Both the position numbers and the translations under genes were made by a program. This document shows, in pieces, positions 9,672 to 20,589 of a stretch of 64,000 nucleotides of DNA. The notes beneath the pieces were generated by a model. The model was not told the DNA's origin, did not search any database, and saw nothing but the letters and a program-made list of their open reading frames with translations. The stretch's first letter is position 1; each line of letters starts with the position of its first letter. Source of the DNA: Neoceratodus forsteri (taxonomy: Eukaryota; Chordata; Ceratodontiformes; Ceratodontidae); the NCBI GenBank assembly GCA_016271365.2, contig CM057456.1, positions 662,187,501-662,251,500 of the forward strand. The letters run 5' to 3'.

Positions 9672-10679
9672 TTTTAATAGATGAACATACTAGAATAATA
9701 GAACACAAGAGCATGCATGGTATAATACCACCCCATATTAAATTTATTCAGAGCCATGGAATGCATTGCAAAAGTTTAACTTGCTCCACAGGGAGGAAAT
9801 TAAGATACAGATTTACTTAATCAGGCCCTAAATATCATGATATTGGGCAGAAAGGCGGCTAGGGTGCACTCAGATGGAAGTGAGGATACGGTAAAGAACA
9901 TTTATTGTGGTACTGTACTCTATAAAGACCCTGCTGAAAGAATGCAACACATATGTCAAGCAGAGAAACACCAACTTGGCATAGATGCAGAATTCTTTGG
10001 TGCGGTCTTACAGTGCAGCAAGTTAAATTGTGTCCGTATTCATTTTTTGAGTGAGGGATTGTGAAAAATGTCAGATGGTTGTCAATTCCGACCCACCTTT
10101 TTTCCTTTTTGATAACAAAAACTGCTGCTTTTAGAAAATGGGCTCTGTAGACCATTATGATCCATCACATTTTCAATAACCCCAACTTTTTACACCCTGT
10201 GGGTCACTGTCCCACACAGTAACACTAACCTTCTCACTCCTCTCTGAGTGCACACCAGCCCCTTTATGAATTGACAAATCCCCCCCCCGTCTGCCACTTG
10301 CTTAGTAGCAGTGAATTTATGTAGCATTTTTCAGTTCTACGTATTTATACAGTCACATAAAATGCCAATTGACACCCTTTGTAAGGTTCACTTTATCAGT
10401 TTCTTCATATTTCTTCCAGTGTTTACATTTACTGTAGCAGTAAAGAAAATGTGTTTAGTACTACAAATAAAAAAAAAGTTGCTGGTGGGCTTTCTGTTTT
10501 GATACCGCTGTTAAGGGGAAGCCGCATTTTCAAAACAGGAATACCTGGAAGGATCGAACAGATAATATTCACATTTATGTTTACTAGTAGTTGTTACTGT
10601 CTTCTCCCTGTGGAACAAAGCAAAATGGATTTGGAGCAGCTGGACAAGTAACATGGTGCTCAGCAATGAAAAAACTGAA
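9672..10679. other. Unassigned stretch
   Basis: No recognisable coding or mobile-element sequence. Only short low-complexity runs are seen (a C run near 10281, an A run near 10471). Confidence 0.5.
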
Positions 10680-11050
10680 ACAAGCAAAAGGATGAGGAGT
10701 ATCCACATATGCAGAAAGCACCAGGACTGCAAAAATATTATTCAGAGTTCTTTATTTAACTAAAGTGCATAGTACACCCACACATAGTGAGCATACAAAA
10801 GTGCTGGTTGAGCCGCTCTGAAAGTAACTCTTGTCCTGGCCCCTGCCAGGTATCATCAGAGTGAATCACTCTGATGATGCCTGGCAGGGGTCAGGAGAAA
10901 TGTTAGTTGCAGAAAGGCTCAGCTGCCAATTTTTTATGCTCACTGTGTGTGGGTACACTATGCACTTTAGTTAAATAAAGGACTTTGAATACTTTTTTTG
11001 TGGTCCTGGTGCTTTCTGCATATGTGGGTGTTCCTCATTCTTTTGCTTGT
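10680..11050. mobile_element. Fold-back element, near-complete hairpin
   Basis: Arms pair from ACAAGCAAAAGGATGAGG (10680) with its near complement ending at about 11050. Pairing continues through CACATATGCAGAAAGCACCA, CTTTATTTAACTAAAGTGCA and CCCCTGCCAGG to a centre near 10866 where CATCAGAGTGA/TCACTCTGATG closes the hairpin. Very little loop. The arms are well matched, implying a relatively young element or gene-conversion between arms. Confidence 0.9.
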
Positions 11051-11300
11051 CCCTGTGGAACAGCAGGCTGAGATGGGACATGAGCTCAGTCCTCCCATTC
11101 TCGGGGGTATTGACAGGACTGAACATATGGATATGTTCTCCAGCAGGACACAGGGACATGCTCCGAAGGTCACAGATGGCAAGCTTAGGGGTAACATTAG
11201 GAAGCATATTTTGTCCCAGAAGGTGATGGCCTTCTAAAATGACCTGCTAATAGAGACTGTGAAAATGAAGACAGTCGAGCGGTCCCCAGTGTTGCCCATC
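11051..11300 (+). pseudogene. Possible CR1 C-terminal relic
   Basis: One plus frame includes KVTDGKLRGNIRKHILSQKV, close to the CR1 C-terminal pattern (a G-x-x-R-K-x-FF-x-x-RVV block seen in the other CR1 copies of this window). An in-frame stop follows and no other CR1 motif is intact, so this is tentative. Confidence 0.4.
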
Positions 11301-11554
11301 CCTTAGCTTTTGCCAGCACTGAGGTGTTACGGCTGTGGACAGCTTTTAGGAGTGGCAAGAGTGTTGAAAAGAATATGTGGTGCTCTCGCCACACCAGAGT
11401 CAGATGTAACTGATACTGCTGCGATTACAGAATTGTGCATGTGTGATACTTGCACATGCGCAGTTTGCCCCGTAGTCAGCCGTAACATGAAAGCACTGAC
11501 ATGACTACATATGTGCCATACTCACACATGCATAGTTTAAGTCAACACCACTAA

Positions 11555-11800
11555 AAGTAAGACTCCACTGAAAATGAAATGCTGCATCTCAGCCAGGCTA
11601 ACCCATATCAATACATTGTACAAGTGGGTAAAATTAGGACCCCTCTGAAAATGAGATCCTGCATCTCATGAAAGCTATCCTGTGTCAGTATATTGCCAAA
11701 ATGGATAAAAGTATGACCCCACTAAATATGACTAAATATACTGCATCTCAGCCAGGCTATCAGGCTGTGTCAGTACATTGCAACAATTCTATAATACCAT
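11555..11800. repeat. Minisatellite, ~77-bp unit, 3 diverged copies
   Basis: The block ACTGAAAATGAAATGCTGCATCTCAGCC recurs in diverged form near 11565, 11645 and 11722, each followed by a CAGTACATTG-like word. Period is about 76-78 bp. Confidence 0.65.
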
Positions 11801-12291
11801 TAAGAAGTTCTGGAGACATGTGAACATTGAGAGCAAAGCTTGAGAGATTCCAACATATTTCCAGAGCCTCTGTGATATGTTGCAGATGAGTTTTACCATT
11901 TAAAATAAATAAAAACTGCCTTAACATTTGTTATAGTGATTTTACTGACAGGCATAATGAAATCAGTTGCACACATGTATTGATCTGAGCATACAGGAAA
12001 ATGTACAGGAGTTTTGTCCCAGTTTTACATGGAAAATACAGGGAAAAGGAGGGCGCCCTACAGGGAAATGCTTTGTTCAATGTGGGAACACTGCAGTTGA
12101 CACCACTATCATTCTTTGTAATTACCTAGGATGCCCCTTGCAGCCTCTGAAAACCCCTAAATCATTAGCTGCCTAGCATTTATTTACCCTTCCTACAAGT
12201 ATAAAACCATAAGAGTTCCAATGCTACTAATTAGGTCCAGAAAGGGTTAACATACATCAGCTCTTCAGAGAAAATACTGTAAATCATTGCT
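11801..12291. other. Unassigned stretch
   Basis: Nothing recognisable on either strand. A 69-codon plus ORF at 11967 has no domain. Confidence 0.5.
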
Positions 12292-12311
12292 ACACACACA
12301 CACACACATAT

Positions 12312-12356
<45 letters not shown>
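12292..12356. repeat. (CA)n microsatellite
   Basis: A run of CA dinucleotides interrupted once by a TATACATA segment. Confidence 0.95.
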
Positions 12357-12357
<1 letters not shown>

Positions 12358-12702
12358 GGAGAGATGACCACAAATGTAATTTGAAACTACTCTGCAGTTA
12401 GATGCTATCTGTTGAAAGTTATTTCAGTAAATTATTAGTCTCCAAAGATAGCAAGTCACATTGCAAAAAAAAAAAAAAGAAAAAAGGTGAGAAAATAGTG
12501 TTGGAATTGGTCTACTCAACAGAGACAAGAGAGTACTTTATTTAACTGGCAAGTTGGAGAAGGATACACGGAAAACTCCAAAAATGTGTGCCATGGTACT
12601 CCATTTTTCCAGCTACAGACAGCAAGATGGCTGTATGCAGCCCTCTTGCATTAGTTCTAAAAATGCTGTTTACCAAATTGGACTCAAAAGAAAACATGTG
12701 AG
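12357..12702. other. Unassigned, with left arm of an inverted repeat
   Basis: An A-rich run lies at 12466-12486. At 12635-12665 sits a 31-base segment whose near-perfect reverse complement (two mismatches) is at 13516-13546. The SINE at 12703-13275 therefore lies inside a palindromic element. Confidence 0.6.
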
Positions 12703-13275
12703 ACCAGTCCAGGGCACTGAAGGTTGAGGTGCTGGATGCCACACCTTGTGCAATGCCGGCAACCCAGGTTCGGGTATGAGCCCGGGCCACCGGATGTCGG
12801 CAGGGGAAGGAGAGGATCGAGCATTCAATAGACAGCTCTCCTCTCCTGGGAGGGTAGGGGATCTGCACTCGACACTTGACTAGCTCCTGGTGGAGGCCTG
12901 GCGCTCTGCAAGCATAGAGCTAGTTTCAAGGGTGGAGAGTTGTGACGTTGGCAGTGATGCCATGATGTTGGGTGCGAGCCACTCCTCCACAGAACAGGGA
13001 AAACTATGTATGGTCTCCTAGATGATGGAGCACCACAGTAGAGACCCTGATTGCCCATGAGCCTGCTTGACTGCCTGGGGATCCGACGAAACTGAGATAT
13101 ATTCAGGATGACCTACCCCGTACCCGCCTGGGGGGTACAGCCAAGGCTCCATGGGGACCGATCGGGAGATCAGGTAGGCCATGTGTGTGGGGATACCACA
13201 TTGTGTCTCCCGAAGGGGTGGAGACTGTACACAGGGGGAAGGTATAAAAAAGAAATTTCAAAAAAAAAGGAAATG
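12703..13275 (+). mobile_element. tRNA-Leu/Ser-like SINE, copy 2
   Basis: The head reads CACTGAAGGTTGAGGTGCTGG and leads to CAACCCAGGTTCGGGTATGA (B-box-like). It is followed by the body shared with copies at 6169-6695 and 61884-62290 (GGCAGGGGAAGGAGAGGAT, then CAATAGACAGCTCTC). An A-rich tail lies around 13245-13275. Confidence 0.75.
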
Positions 13276-13729
13276 TGTTTCTTGTACTCACTGAAGCACT
13301 ACAAGGTTGTGGAGGAGAGGAGATTGTCCAGAGCATTTGTTTCTTAATCTCTAGGCTGCCAAAAGAACTAGACTGAATCTATTTGATTGAGTTCTGGACA
13401 GATGTTCAGTCTGCAGCACTGCAAGAGTTAAACTGAAGGGCTGCAAAGACGAAAGATGTGGAAGTATCATTCAAAAACTCCAAAGAAAGTGCTCCATGGT
13501 TTGAATCCGATAGCTCATTTTTAGAGCTGATGCAAGAGGGCTGCATGGTCCGTCTACCTGCAGCCCTAAAAAATGCATTAGTTTGCACAGACATCTATTT
13601 AGTATCAGTTGAACTTTGTTGTATGCAGTTTAAAGTATCTTAATTACTATCAATGGATATATTTATTTGTTTCCTTGTTTTATTTTTAACCAGGTGGTGG
13701 ACTGGGCACAGCCCTTTTTCAGCCACGCC
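13276..13729. repeat. Short repeats: small shared repeat copy 2 and palindrome arm
   Basis: 13351-13433 is the second copy of the small repeat seen at 9441-9515. 13516-13546 is the right arm pairing with 12635-12665. The rest is unassigned. Confidence 0.5.
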
Positions 13730-15289
13730 TGACACACTAGGGTTGTCAGAACTAGTTCTAAGAAGACTCGAACCCTGCTCGAACTCTGGTGTTCCAGTTC
13801 TAAATTAGAACTCGAACACTAGAGGATTCGCAAAAGGGTTCGACTTTTTTTTTTTTGCTGTTTTCTTACATTTTACTGCAGAAGGACTGGGAATGAGGGC
13901 ATCGTTTTTGGGGGTCTGTTGCTATTCCTTCCACAACTCCCCCCGGCATCCAGTCCTCCTCCCAGTCTCAACCAATCGCATTACTTCATTTGCAGTCATG
14001 TCATCGGTTCACGATGTTGCCGCCTAGGCGCTAAATACAATACTTCACGAGTGTCACCCTTGTATCCAAAGTTTTTAGTGCGAAGTATCGTTGGTCCTGT
14101 TAGTATCAGCCTGGTTGTGAGTTAGTCACTTTGAAGATCAGGAGACAGAGACCTGGATCGGGACTCAGCAGGCCAGCCACTGCATGCGAATTGGGGGGCA
14201 GGAACAAAACAGCGAGAAAGAGAGCCAGGAGATGAACGGTCAGTGCGGTCGGAGTCTGGCACAGCAGTAGCATCACCCGGTCAGTCCGGTCACCACAATG
14301 GAAGTACTAGTCTGGACTGAGGAGGACTGCACTTCTGTTGGAAGTAGAGCATGGGAGAGCAAGACAGTGCGTCGTCACAACTCAGGTAAAGCCTGTACTG
14401 TAGCTGTTTCTCTCAGAGTAGTCAGTAGATAGCATTTTTTAATCAAACAGATAAATGATCCCTTTCTCAAAAGGTGACATTGTGGACAAACAGCTGAAAG
14501 AGATTTAAATCAAAGTCGATAGAAAATGAGTGTACTAAACAGTATCAAAGGGGCACGCCACCTGATCATGAAAATAAAACAGTCTTTAACTGGAAAATAT
14601 CACAGTGGGAGTTATACTGAGAGTGAGAGACGTCTTTGCTCTAAATGGATTGTATTACAGGGCAAAGTGATTGCGAAGGCGTTATTGAAGCTATGTTAAT
14701 TTAAAGCAAATGTATCCTACCCTCCCTATCCATCTTCCTAATACAGTCTCCGGGGGGCTCCTTATTCAATAGACACCCAGTCCTGGGGCAAAAAGGAAGA
14801 AGAACATTAAAAGGAGGGGTTACAGACTAGATAACCAGCAGTAGTTCTCAGACCACTCAGACCCTTCCATTTTGCCTATGAGGTCCATCACATTTCTCAG
14901 ATAGCTGTGTTTTAATACAATACAGAGTACAAAAGATTAAAGTGAACCTAAGGTGTGTGGGTATATTCTGGAGGTGAAGTTAAAACACAAAAACAATGTG
15001 TGTTTTGCAAAACAAATTTTCTACTGAGTGATGATGTATTTGATTGCAATTTTGTTTCCTTTACTGTCTTCTCTCTATGGTGATTGGTGGTTTTCAATTC
15101 AGATAGTATTGGGCCATGTGACTGATTGCACTTGTGCATACATTGTCTAATCTGTGTGCAACCCAGCAGCCAGTTGTGTGGAGGTATCCTCAAATACATG
15201 CCAGAAATATATTTCACCTGTTGGGTGGAGAGATAGAAAAATTCCCTTCAATGTGTTGTGTGACTGTCTCCTGTAGTGTACTGTGGCCA

Positions 15290-15492
15290 GCACATTGGGA
15301 AAGGGAAAGGCGAAATTGTTTAACCAGGAAAGGCACACTAAGCTGAAGCTTGTTTCCAGGTTTGACCTGGGAAGCACAAGGAAGTTAAATGACTTGCTCA
15401 GGGTCACACAGTATGCAAGTGGGTGCTGTGGGATTCAAACCCAGGTGTCCAAGTTTGCAGTTCAGTGCCCTTAACCACTGTGCTATACTGCC
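15290..15492 (-). mobile_element. MIR-like CORE SINE, copy 1
   Basis: On the minus strand: a tRNA-like head (GTATAGCACAGTGGTTAAGG), a B box (GGTTTGAATCC), then the MIR-like core GTGTGACCCTGAGCAAGTCA and TTTAACTTCC. The tail ends CTTTCCTGGTTAAACAAT. The tail resembles the 3' end of the L2-like LINE at 20590, consistent with L2 machinery mobilising it. Confidence 0.8.
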
Positions 15493-15681
15493 TCCTTTAC
15501 AGCCCTGCTGTGTGCCCTTTGACTGCACTGCACTGTACCCAGTGTGTGTGTCTGTGTGCAGCTCAGCAGCCAATTGTGTGGTGGTATCCTTAAATACATT
15601 CAAAGCAAGCAAAAGCAAGTGAGGTGCCCAATTCACTCCTGGTAAAAACTACAATCCAGTGCATGCAGATAAAGAGCCTGA

Positions 15682-15901
15682 AGCAAGAAAGCATAAGAGT
15701 AAAATTGCCCAAACAAAACTGAAGCACTCAACCTAAAGCTTAAATGGTACGTGTGGGATTAGCTTTCGGAGCACTTTAATAAAGGACAATGAACTGGTAA
15801 AGTTGCCTCTTGTTTTTATATGTTTGAAACTCATTTAAGCTTTAGGTTGAGTCAAGTGCTGCAGTTTTGTTTGGGCAATTTTGGCCTTTTGCTTTCTTTA
15901 A
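15682..15901. mobile_element. Hairpin element within hAT
   Basis: The left arm, containing AAAATTGCCCAAACAAAACT and CAACCTAAAGCTTAAATG, pairs with the right arm (15831-15901), containing CATTTAAGCTTTAGGTTGAG and AGTTTTGTTTGGGCAATTTT. The loop is about 80 bp. Confidence 0.8.
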
Positions 15902-16285
15902 TTCTTAAATACATGCCAGTAATATATTTCCCTGTTGGGAGGACAGGCAGAAAAATCCCTTTCACTGTGTTGAGTGACTCCATCTCCTATGTTGTGTACT
16001 GGCCAGCTTATCCTGCTGTGTGCCCTTTGACTGATGCACCCTACCCAATACATCAAAGTCACACATGATCCTTTCTCTCTCCTGTTATACTAAACAGATT
16101 TTATTTCTTTTTTCACATGTATTTCACTATTATCTTCATTATTAAAAGGGTCTGAGAAATGGAGCTTTCTGACCGGCTTCAACCATTCTAGCAGCCTTAT
16201 GTTAATCTCTTATTAACATACATGTAGAGGGTAGCCATATGCTGAACAAGGTTTAACATTCTTTAAAAACATTTTTTATTATATT

Positions 16286-16434
16286 AGCAATAAGGCACTC
16301 CCAGGGATTATGTTAATGGTCAGTTAATCACCCTCTAGGGACATGTGGCACTCGGCTACATCTCGTGCCACAGTACACCCCTGGAAGATGATTAACAGAC
16401 CATTGACATAACACTTGGTCATGCCTTATTGCTT
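16286..16434. mobile_element. Hairpin element within hAT, AGCAATAAGGC ends
   Basis: AGCAATAAGGCA at the left pairs with TGCCTTATTGCT at the right; inner parts ATGTTAATGGTC and GTTAATCA also pair across a short centre. The ends resemble those of the hairpin element at 59021-59166 (AGCAATAATGC). Confidence 0.75.
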
Positions 16435-16584
16435 AATTATTGGCAGCACAATTAAAAAAATAGATTTCGAGTTCTAAAAAGTTCTAAAAAAGATTAGAAC
16501 CGTAGAACTTTTTCAAAAGTTCTAGACTAGAACTAGAACCTAGAACTTCGGAGGGTTCTGACAACCCTATGACACACAACATTA

Positions 16585-16925
16585 AAATACAAAATTACTT
16601 TTACACAGAATACAAAAATTAATCACAATTGCAAACAGTATCACAAAATAATTTCTTTAATAAGAAATGTTTAAAATGAGATTCTGAATGGGATTTTTGA
16701 ATCAATTCTCCAAATTCATTTAAGAATGAAGGTGTATACCAGGAAAATGCTTTCCTACTCATTTGTAACCTGTAAACAGGAATAACATATTGATTTAAAC
16801 AATTTTGTCTTGTACCCCTACCATGAACTTTTACTACAATTAATTTAGATAAAGATACAGGATCTCCCAAACATTTTATCCGAAAAACAAAATTTACTAT
16901 CATACATTTCAAATGGTTAATTGGA
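16585..16925 (-). pseudogene. LINE ORF2 C-terminal fragment
   Basis: The minus frame ends with a pattern of an aromatic-rich block (KAFSWYTPSFLNEFGELI) and a terminal SHFKHFLLKKLF. This mirrors the C-terminal tail of L2/Rex-type LINE proteins (K-LWN-LP ... F-K-LLK-HL). The hAT inserted at its 3' side. Confidence 0.5.
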
Positions 16926-17034
16926 GAATAATTGGTTATTATATGGATTCATGTTATATATTTTTTAACATTTTGCTTAGAGTCATGTAATATTGTCTAA
17001 TGTCTCTGATGTACTTTTGTTACATCATGTAAAA

Positions 17035-17685
17035 CCACTTTACAAGGTGATGATAGTTCTCCTGTGGTTACTCTTGGTAAAGCACCTCCGCCAGTGCCCT
17101 GTCCTCCCTTCTTCATAACTTCATCTCCCCCTCCTGCAGATGCTTCTAACCCCTCTGCCCTCTCCCTTAGCCTTCTCCTCCCAATTTCTCCATTAACCAC
17201 TCACACCCCTCCTGTTGTTGCACTAATTCTCTCTGCTTTCTGACACCCCTCATTCCACATGCTTCCTACCACCCTTTGATTGCTTCCTGAATTTATCACT
17301 CATACTGTACTTACTTTTCATACCATATGACCCAAGTCTGTACCTAATCATGGCACTCAACTCTATTCTTACTGTAGAGCTTGATTATATAGACTTGCTT
17401 GCCAAATGTATATCCTAGGTGAACTGTATTTTCATCAGTTTTGCCACACTGTATCATGTACTGTAAACCTGATCATGCCACTCGACCCTTGCAACCCTGC
17501 TACCTGCTTAGCACTTGTACCCCGGTGTTTCATGCACTGCGGAATTTTGTATTGTTACAATTGGTTTTATGTACTTTTTGCTTGCCCCCTTCATCTTTCC
17601 CCTAGGATGCATCTGGAAACAAGCATCTCTGCTCAGTATGCCTTTCCTGGTGAAACTTTTAAATACATAATTAAAGTGGGTGAAA
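17035..17685 (+). mobile_element. L2-like LINE 3' UTR and tail
   Basis: 17608-17680 reads CATCTGGAAACAAGCATC, CTGCTCAGTATGCCTTTCCTGG, TGAAACTTTTAAATACA in order. This matches the reverse complement of 20592-20690, the 3' end of the L2-like LINE in the other orientation. The upstream C-rich and T-rich non-coding sequence is consistent with its 3' UTR. Confidence 0.65.
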
Positions 17686-18858
17686 CGGCATCTGATACAT
17701 CTGCAGGGGGCTTATGCTGTTTTGACTACTGCAGCTTTTACTGAATAACAGGATGTGAGTAATCAAACGTATTTTTACTTTTATTTCTGGGCTCATGCTT
17801 GTATTTTTGGAACAGTGTGGTGTGTGCAGAATGTCTGTTTTTACAGAGGTATGGTAAGGGCTTATTAAAGCAAAACCTATATGCAACATGAGTACACAGC
17901 TCAGAGGGGTACTGGTAGAGGCAAAGGCAGAAGGGGAGCCAGGCACAAATCTGTCTCAGGCCCTCAGGCACCGGCAAAGCCCTACCCCTGACAATTTTGT
18001 TCATGTCGCCATAGATCCAGTTGCCAGTAGGAAGGCACCTGTCTTATTACCTTGAAGAATGGGAAATAAGCACCACTGACAAGTAGGTTTTTGAGAAGAT
18101 ATGATGGGCCTTAACTGTTCAATTTATACAATTTCCAATGTTAAGCAAATTCAGTGTTGTCAGCTCAGATACCAGAGTAAAACTCTTACTGGAATTGTAG
18201 GAGAGCGGGGGGGGGGTATTCTTTGAATTTATAATGAAGAGTGGAGATTACTATGCAGTCTATATACATGTTAACAACCTCTTACCCAGGAAAAGGGCTA
18301 GTTTATTACTAGAGTGCCCATCAGGACACTGGGTGACAGTGTGCCAATCACTTTGTCCCATAGTGGGCAGGGGGTAGTTAGGGACAGGGAGATATAAGAG
18401 GAGGCTTTGGCGGGAAGAGAATGGTGGTAGGAAGAATTCAGGGAAGGTAGCATCTGTAACCAGTTTCAACATGTTAGGTTCATGAGCCAGGGTGGCAGGA
18501 GGGGACCTACTGGACCTGGCTCAGTGGCAAGCCTCTGGGCTTGGGGGGGGCAGAGACAATCTGCAGTACACTGGGGCACCATTGAAGGTCAAAGGGAATC
18601 TGTCTGAACATGACTCAGTCGCAGAACATCAGATCTAGAGTGGCATGGAGCCCCTTGGTGGGCCTTTTCTGCCCTCAACATCAAGGAGTGGAACAGTTTA
18701 AGAATTGGTGGACTGGGGGCCTTACTGGTTAGTCTGAGAGGGATTTGGTGGCCATACATGACAATGGACTAGATTGGTTTAGAACCTCCAGGAGGAGGGG
18801 TGATGAGCAGTAGTTACTTGACACAGATAGGCCTTTGCTGGGCATCAGGAGACAAATT
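17686..18858. other. Unassigned stretch
   Basis: No coding signal. A GATATAAGAGG box near 18390 in G-rich sequence could be a promoter or LTR remnant, but nothing else supports it. Confidence 0.4.
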
Positions 18859-18960
18859 ATTTTATTTATTTAGTTTTTGTTGACCGGGTAAGTGCACTAG
18901 ACAATGTCAGGGTCATCCTTTTAGGTCAGATAGGTTTGCCCCTTGGGCAGTCATGCGTGA
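18859..18960 (-). mobile_element. Orphan 3' tail shared with the Deu/V-like SINE
   Basis: The reverse complement of 18859-18907 reads GTCTAGTGCACTTACCCGG, TCAACAAAAACTAAATAAATAAA. This is almost identical to the 3' end of the SINE at 41290-41745. No SINE body is visible, so it may be the end of the partner LINE or a 5'-truncated SINE. Confidence 0.7.
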
Positions 18961-20589
18961 CTTTGGACACCTGAGCAGAAGGCACAGGCTACTAGAGAGA
19001 TGGATATCAGAGAGACAGTTCAGAAGCAAAAGTGGGTTACCTGGGTAGGCATTCCCTCAAGTGATGTGCATTACGGGCCTGGAGAGATTCCCTGAAGATG
19101 TTGAGCCAGGAAGAGATGTGGGGATCCCGAACTGATAACTACTTGAGCGTCCTGCAGCATTAAGGTAATAAGCATGTGTCTTGTTTAGGAATGAAATGAG
19201 CACAATTTGAGGTATAGGGCCTTACAGCGAAGCTACTACTATGTACTGTAGGCACTGAGCCTAGTATCCAATTGAGCAGATGATGATGGGATAACATTAG
19301 TTCCCATATACAGCAGGTGGACATTAGCTGCATAACACAATTACTAAGCGATGTGAGAGTCCACGCTGAGACTCCAAATTAGAATCAGACTCTTATAATA
19401 TATGAGGAAACTTGCAAGCCTACTTGAGTTTGGGAGTATTGAGAATAATGAACTGTATTTGCGGCACTTGCTCTTAAATAAATGAAATTAACTGTGAGCA
19501 TCAAGATGAACTACCATTTGGAACCTGCTCTCTAAGATATTACATATGAACTGTCATTCTGGTGTGTGGTGTGATTATGTGGTGGCATCCATTTCAAATA
19601 AGTGAAGTTAAAGGAAGATAGGGCTATGTTATGCCAAGTGTCTGGAAGGGTACTCCCAGTGAGCTTTGCCATCTTATACCCCTAAACACGGGAGTCGCCT
19701 GGGCTATGCCACCCCCCCCAGGGCAGCAGTAGCACTTGGCATGTAGACCAAAAGGGGGAGTTGTATACATATTATACTTGAACAAATGGTTAATGTTCTA
19801 GGCCCCGTTCAAAAATTTCATTATATATTTCTTTCCTAATGTACTTCAATCCCAGCAACAGGAAGCTGTCAGCTGCTGAGGGTATCCTGTACCCACTGGC
19901 TTCTGTTGGTACCCAGCCATTCAGGCTGCCCCAGGGGATAAATATGGTTCTTGGTCCTGCCAGAGAAAAGTTCAAGTGACTTGTGTCACCAGCTCAGTGT
20001 GTGAGGAGCTCGGGGAGCTCAGATACCTGTGAGGTGCGAATCTGGCTGTGGTGGTTACTGACTGAAGGGAGACAGCAGGGTGGGATGGTGGCAGGTTCCC
20101 AGGTCTGGTGTGACACAGACTTCTTCTGGGTGGTTCTCCAGAGACTTGGATACTGGTAAACAGAAATATAGGCTCTGATGGCAAATGGAAACCGATGGTC
20201 CATCGAGGCTACATATACTGTACTACATTATTATGGGATAGCCAGGGCCTGTTGGATGTGTCGTTCCCCCTCCCCCAAGAAGGGCTGCCTGATGTTGATT
20301 GCAACAAATGAATATTCTAGGGTCCAGAAATGTAACCTACAATTTCCCTGTTGTTCAACCTGGCTCACAAGCAGGGAGTGTTTACTAGACCTGAATTCTG
20401 AGGACAAGAGGAGTGCTGCTGAGACAGCCCTTCGGTAGGGTAAGATACAGTGAGCTCATTCTACCTCATATTTGTTGATGCCCATGCACAGGTTCTTTAC
20501 TGTACTAGCTAGGAGGGTATATTTCTCACCCTGTTGTTAGGCTGATCTGTTGTGTAAGCCATGCTGTCAGGGACAACAGTAAATTCCAA
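18961..20589. other. Unassigned stretch
   Basis: No coding domain. A GGGATAAATATGG box lies near 19936 in a segment that could be an LTR. The stretch around 19680-19730 (CCTAAACAC...GGGCTATGCCACCCCC) loosely resembles 29535-29575, hinting at two copies of an old repeat. Confidence 0.4.

Larger units (their letters stand above)
15148..16055 (+). repeat. Internal repeat units of the hAT element
   Basis: The string CAGCAGCCAGTTGTGTGG-GGTATCCT-AAATACATGCC recurs (15170 and, with variation, 15567). AATACATGCCAG-AATATATTTC-CCTGTTGGG recurs (15194 and 15907). CCTGCTGTGTGCCCTTTGACTG recurs (15505 and 16013). Removing the SINE and the hairpin element gives a unit of roughly 250-300 bp in about 2.5 copies. 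Confidence 0.65.
13738..16569. mobile_element. hAT-type DNA transposon, non-autonomous
   Basis: Ends are TAGGGTTGTCAGAAC (13738) and GTTCTGACAACCCTA (ending 16569). They are flanked by a perfect 8-bp duplication TGACACAC (13730-13737 and 16570-16577), the diagnostic hAT target length. Both ends carry many short subterminal motifs AGTTCTA/TAGAACT, as hAT transposases bind. I see no transposase ORF; the interior has a TATA-poor, non-coding 5' part and internal repeats, and has itself taken a SINE and two hairpin elements. Confidence 0.9.
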
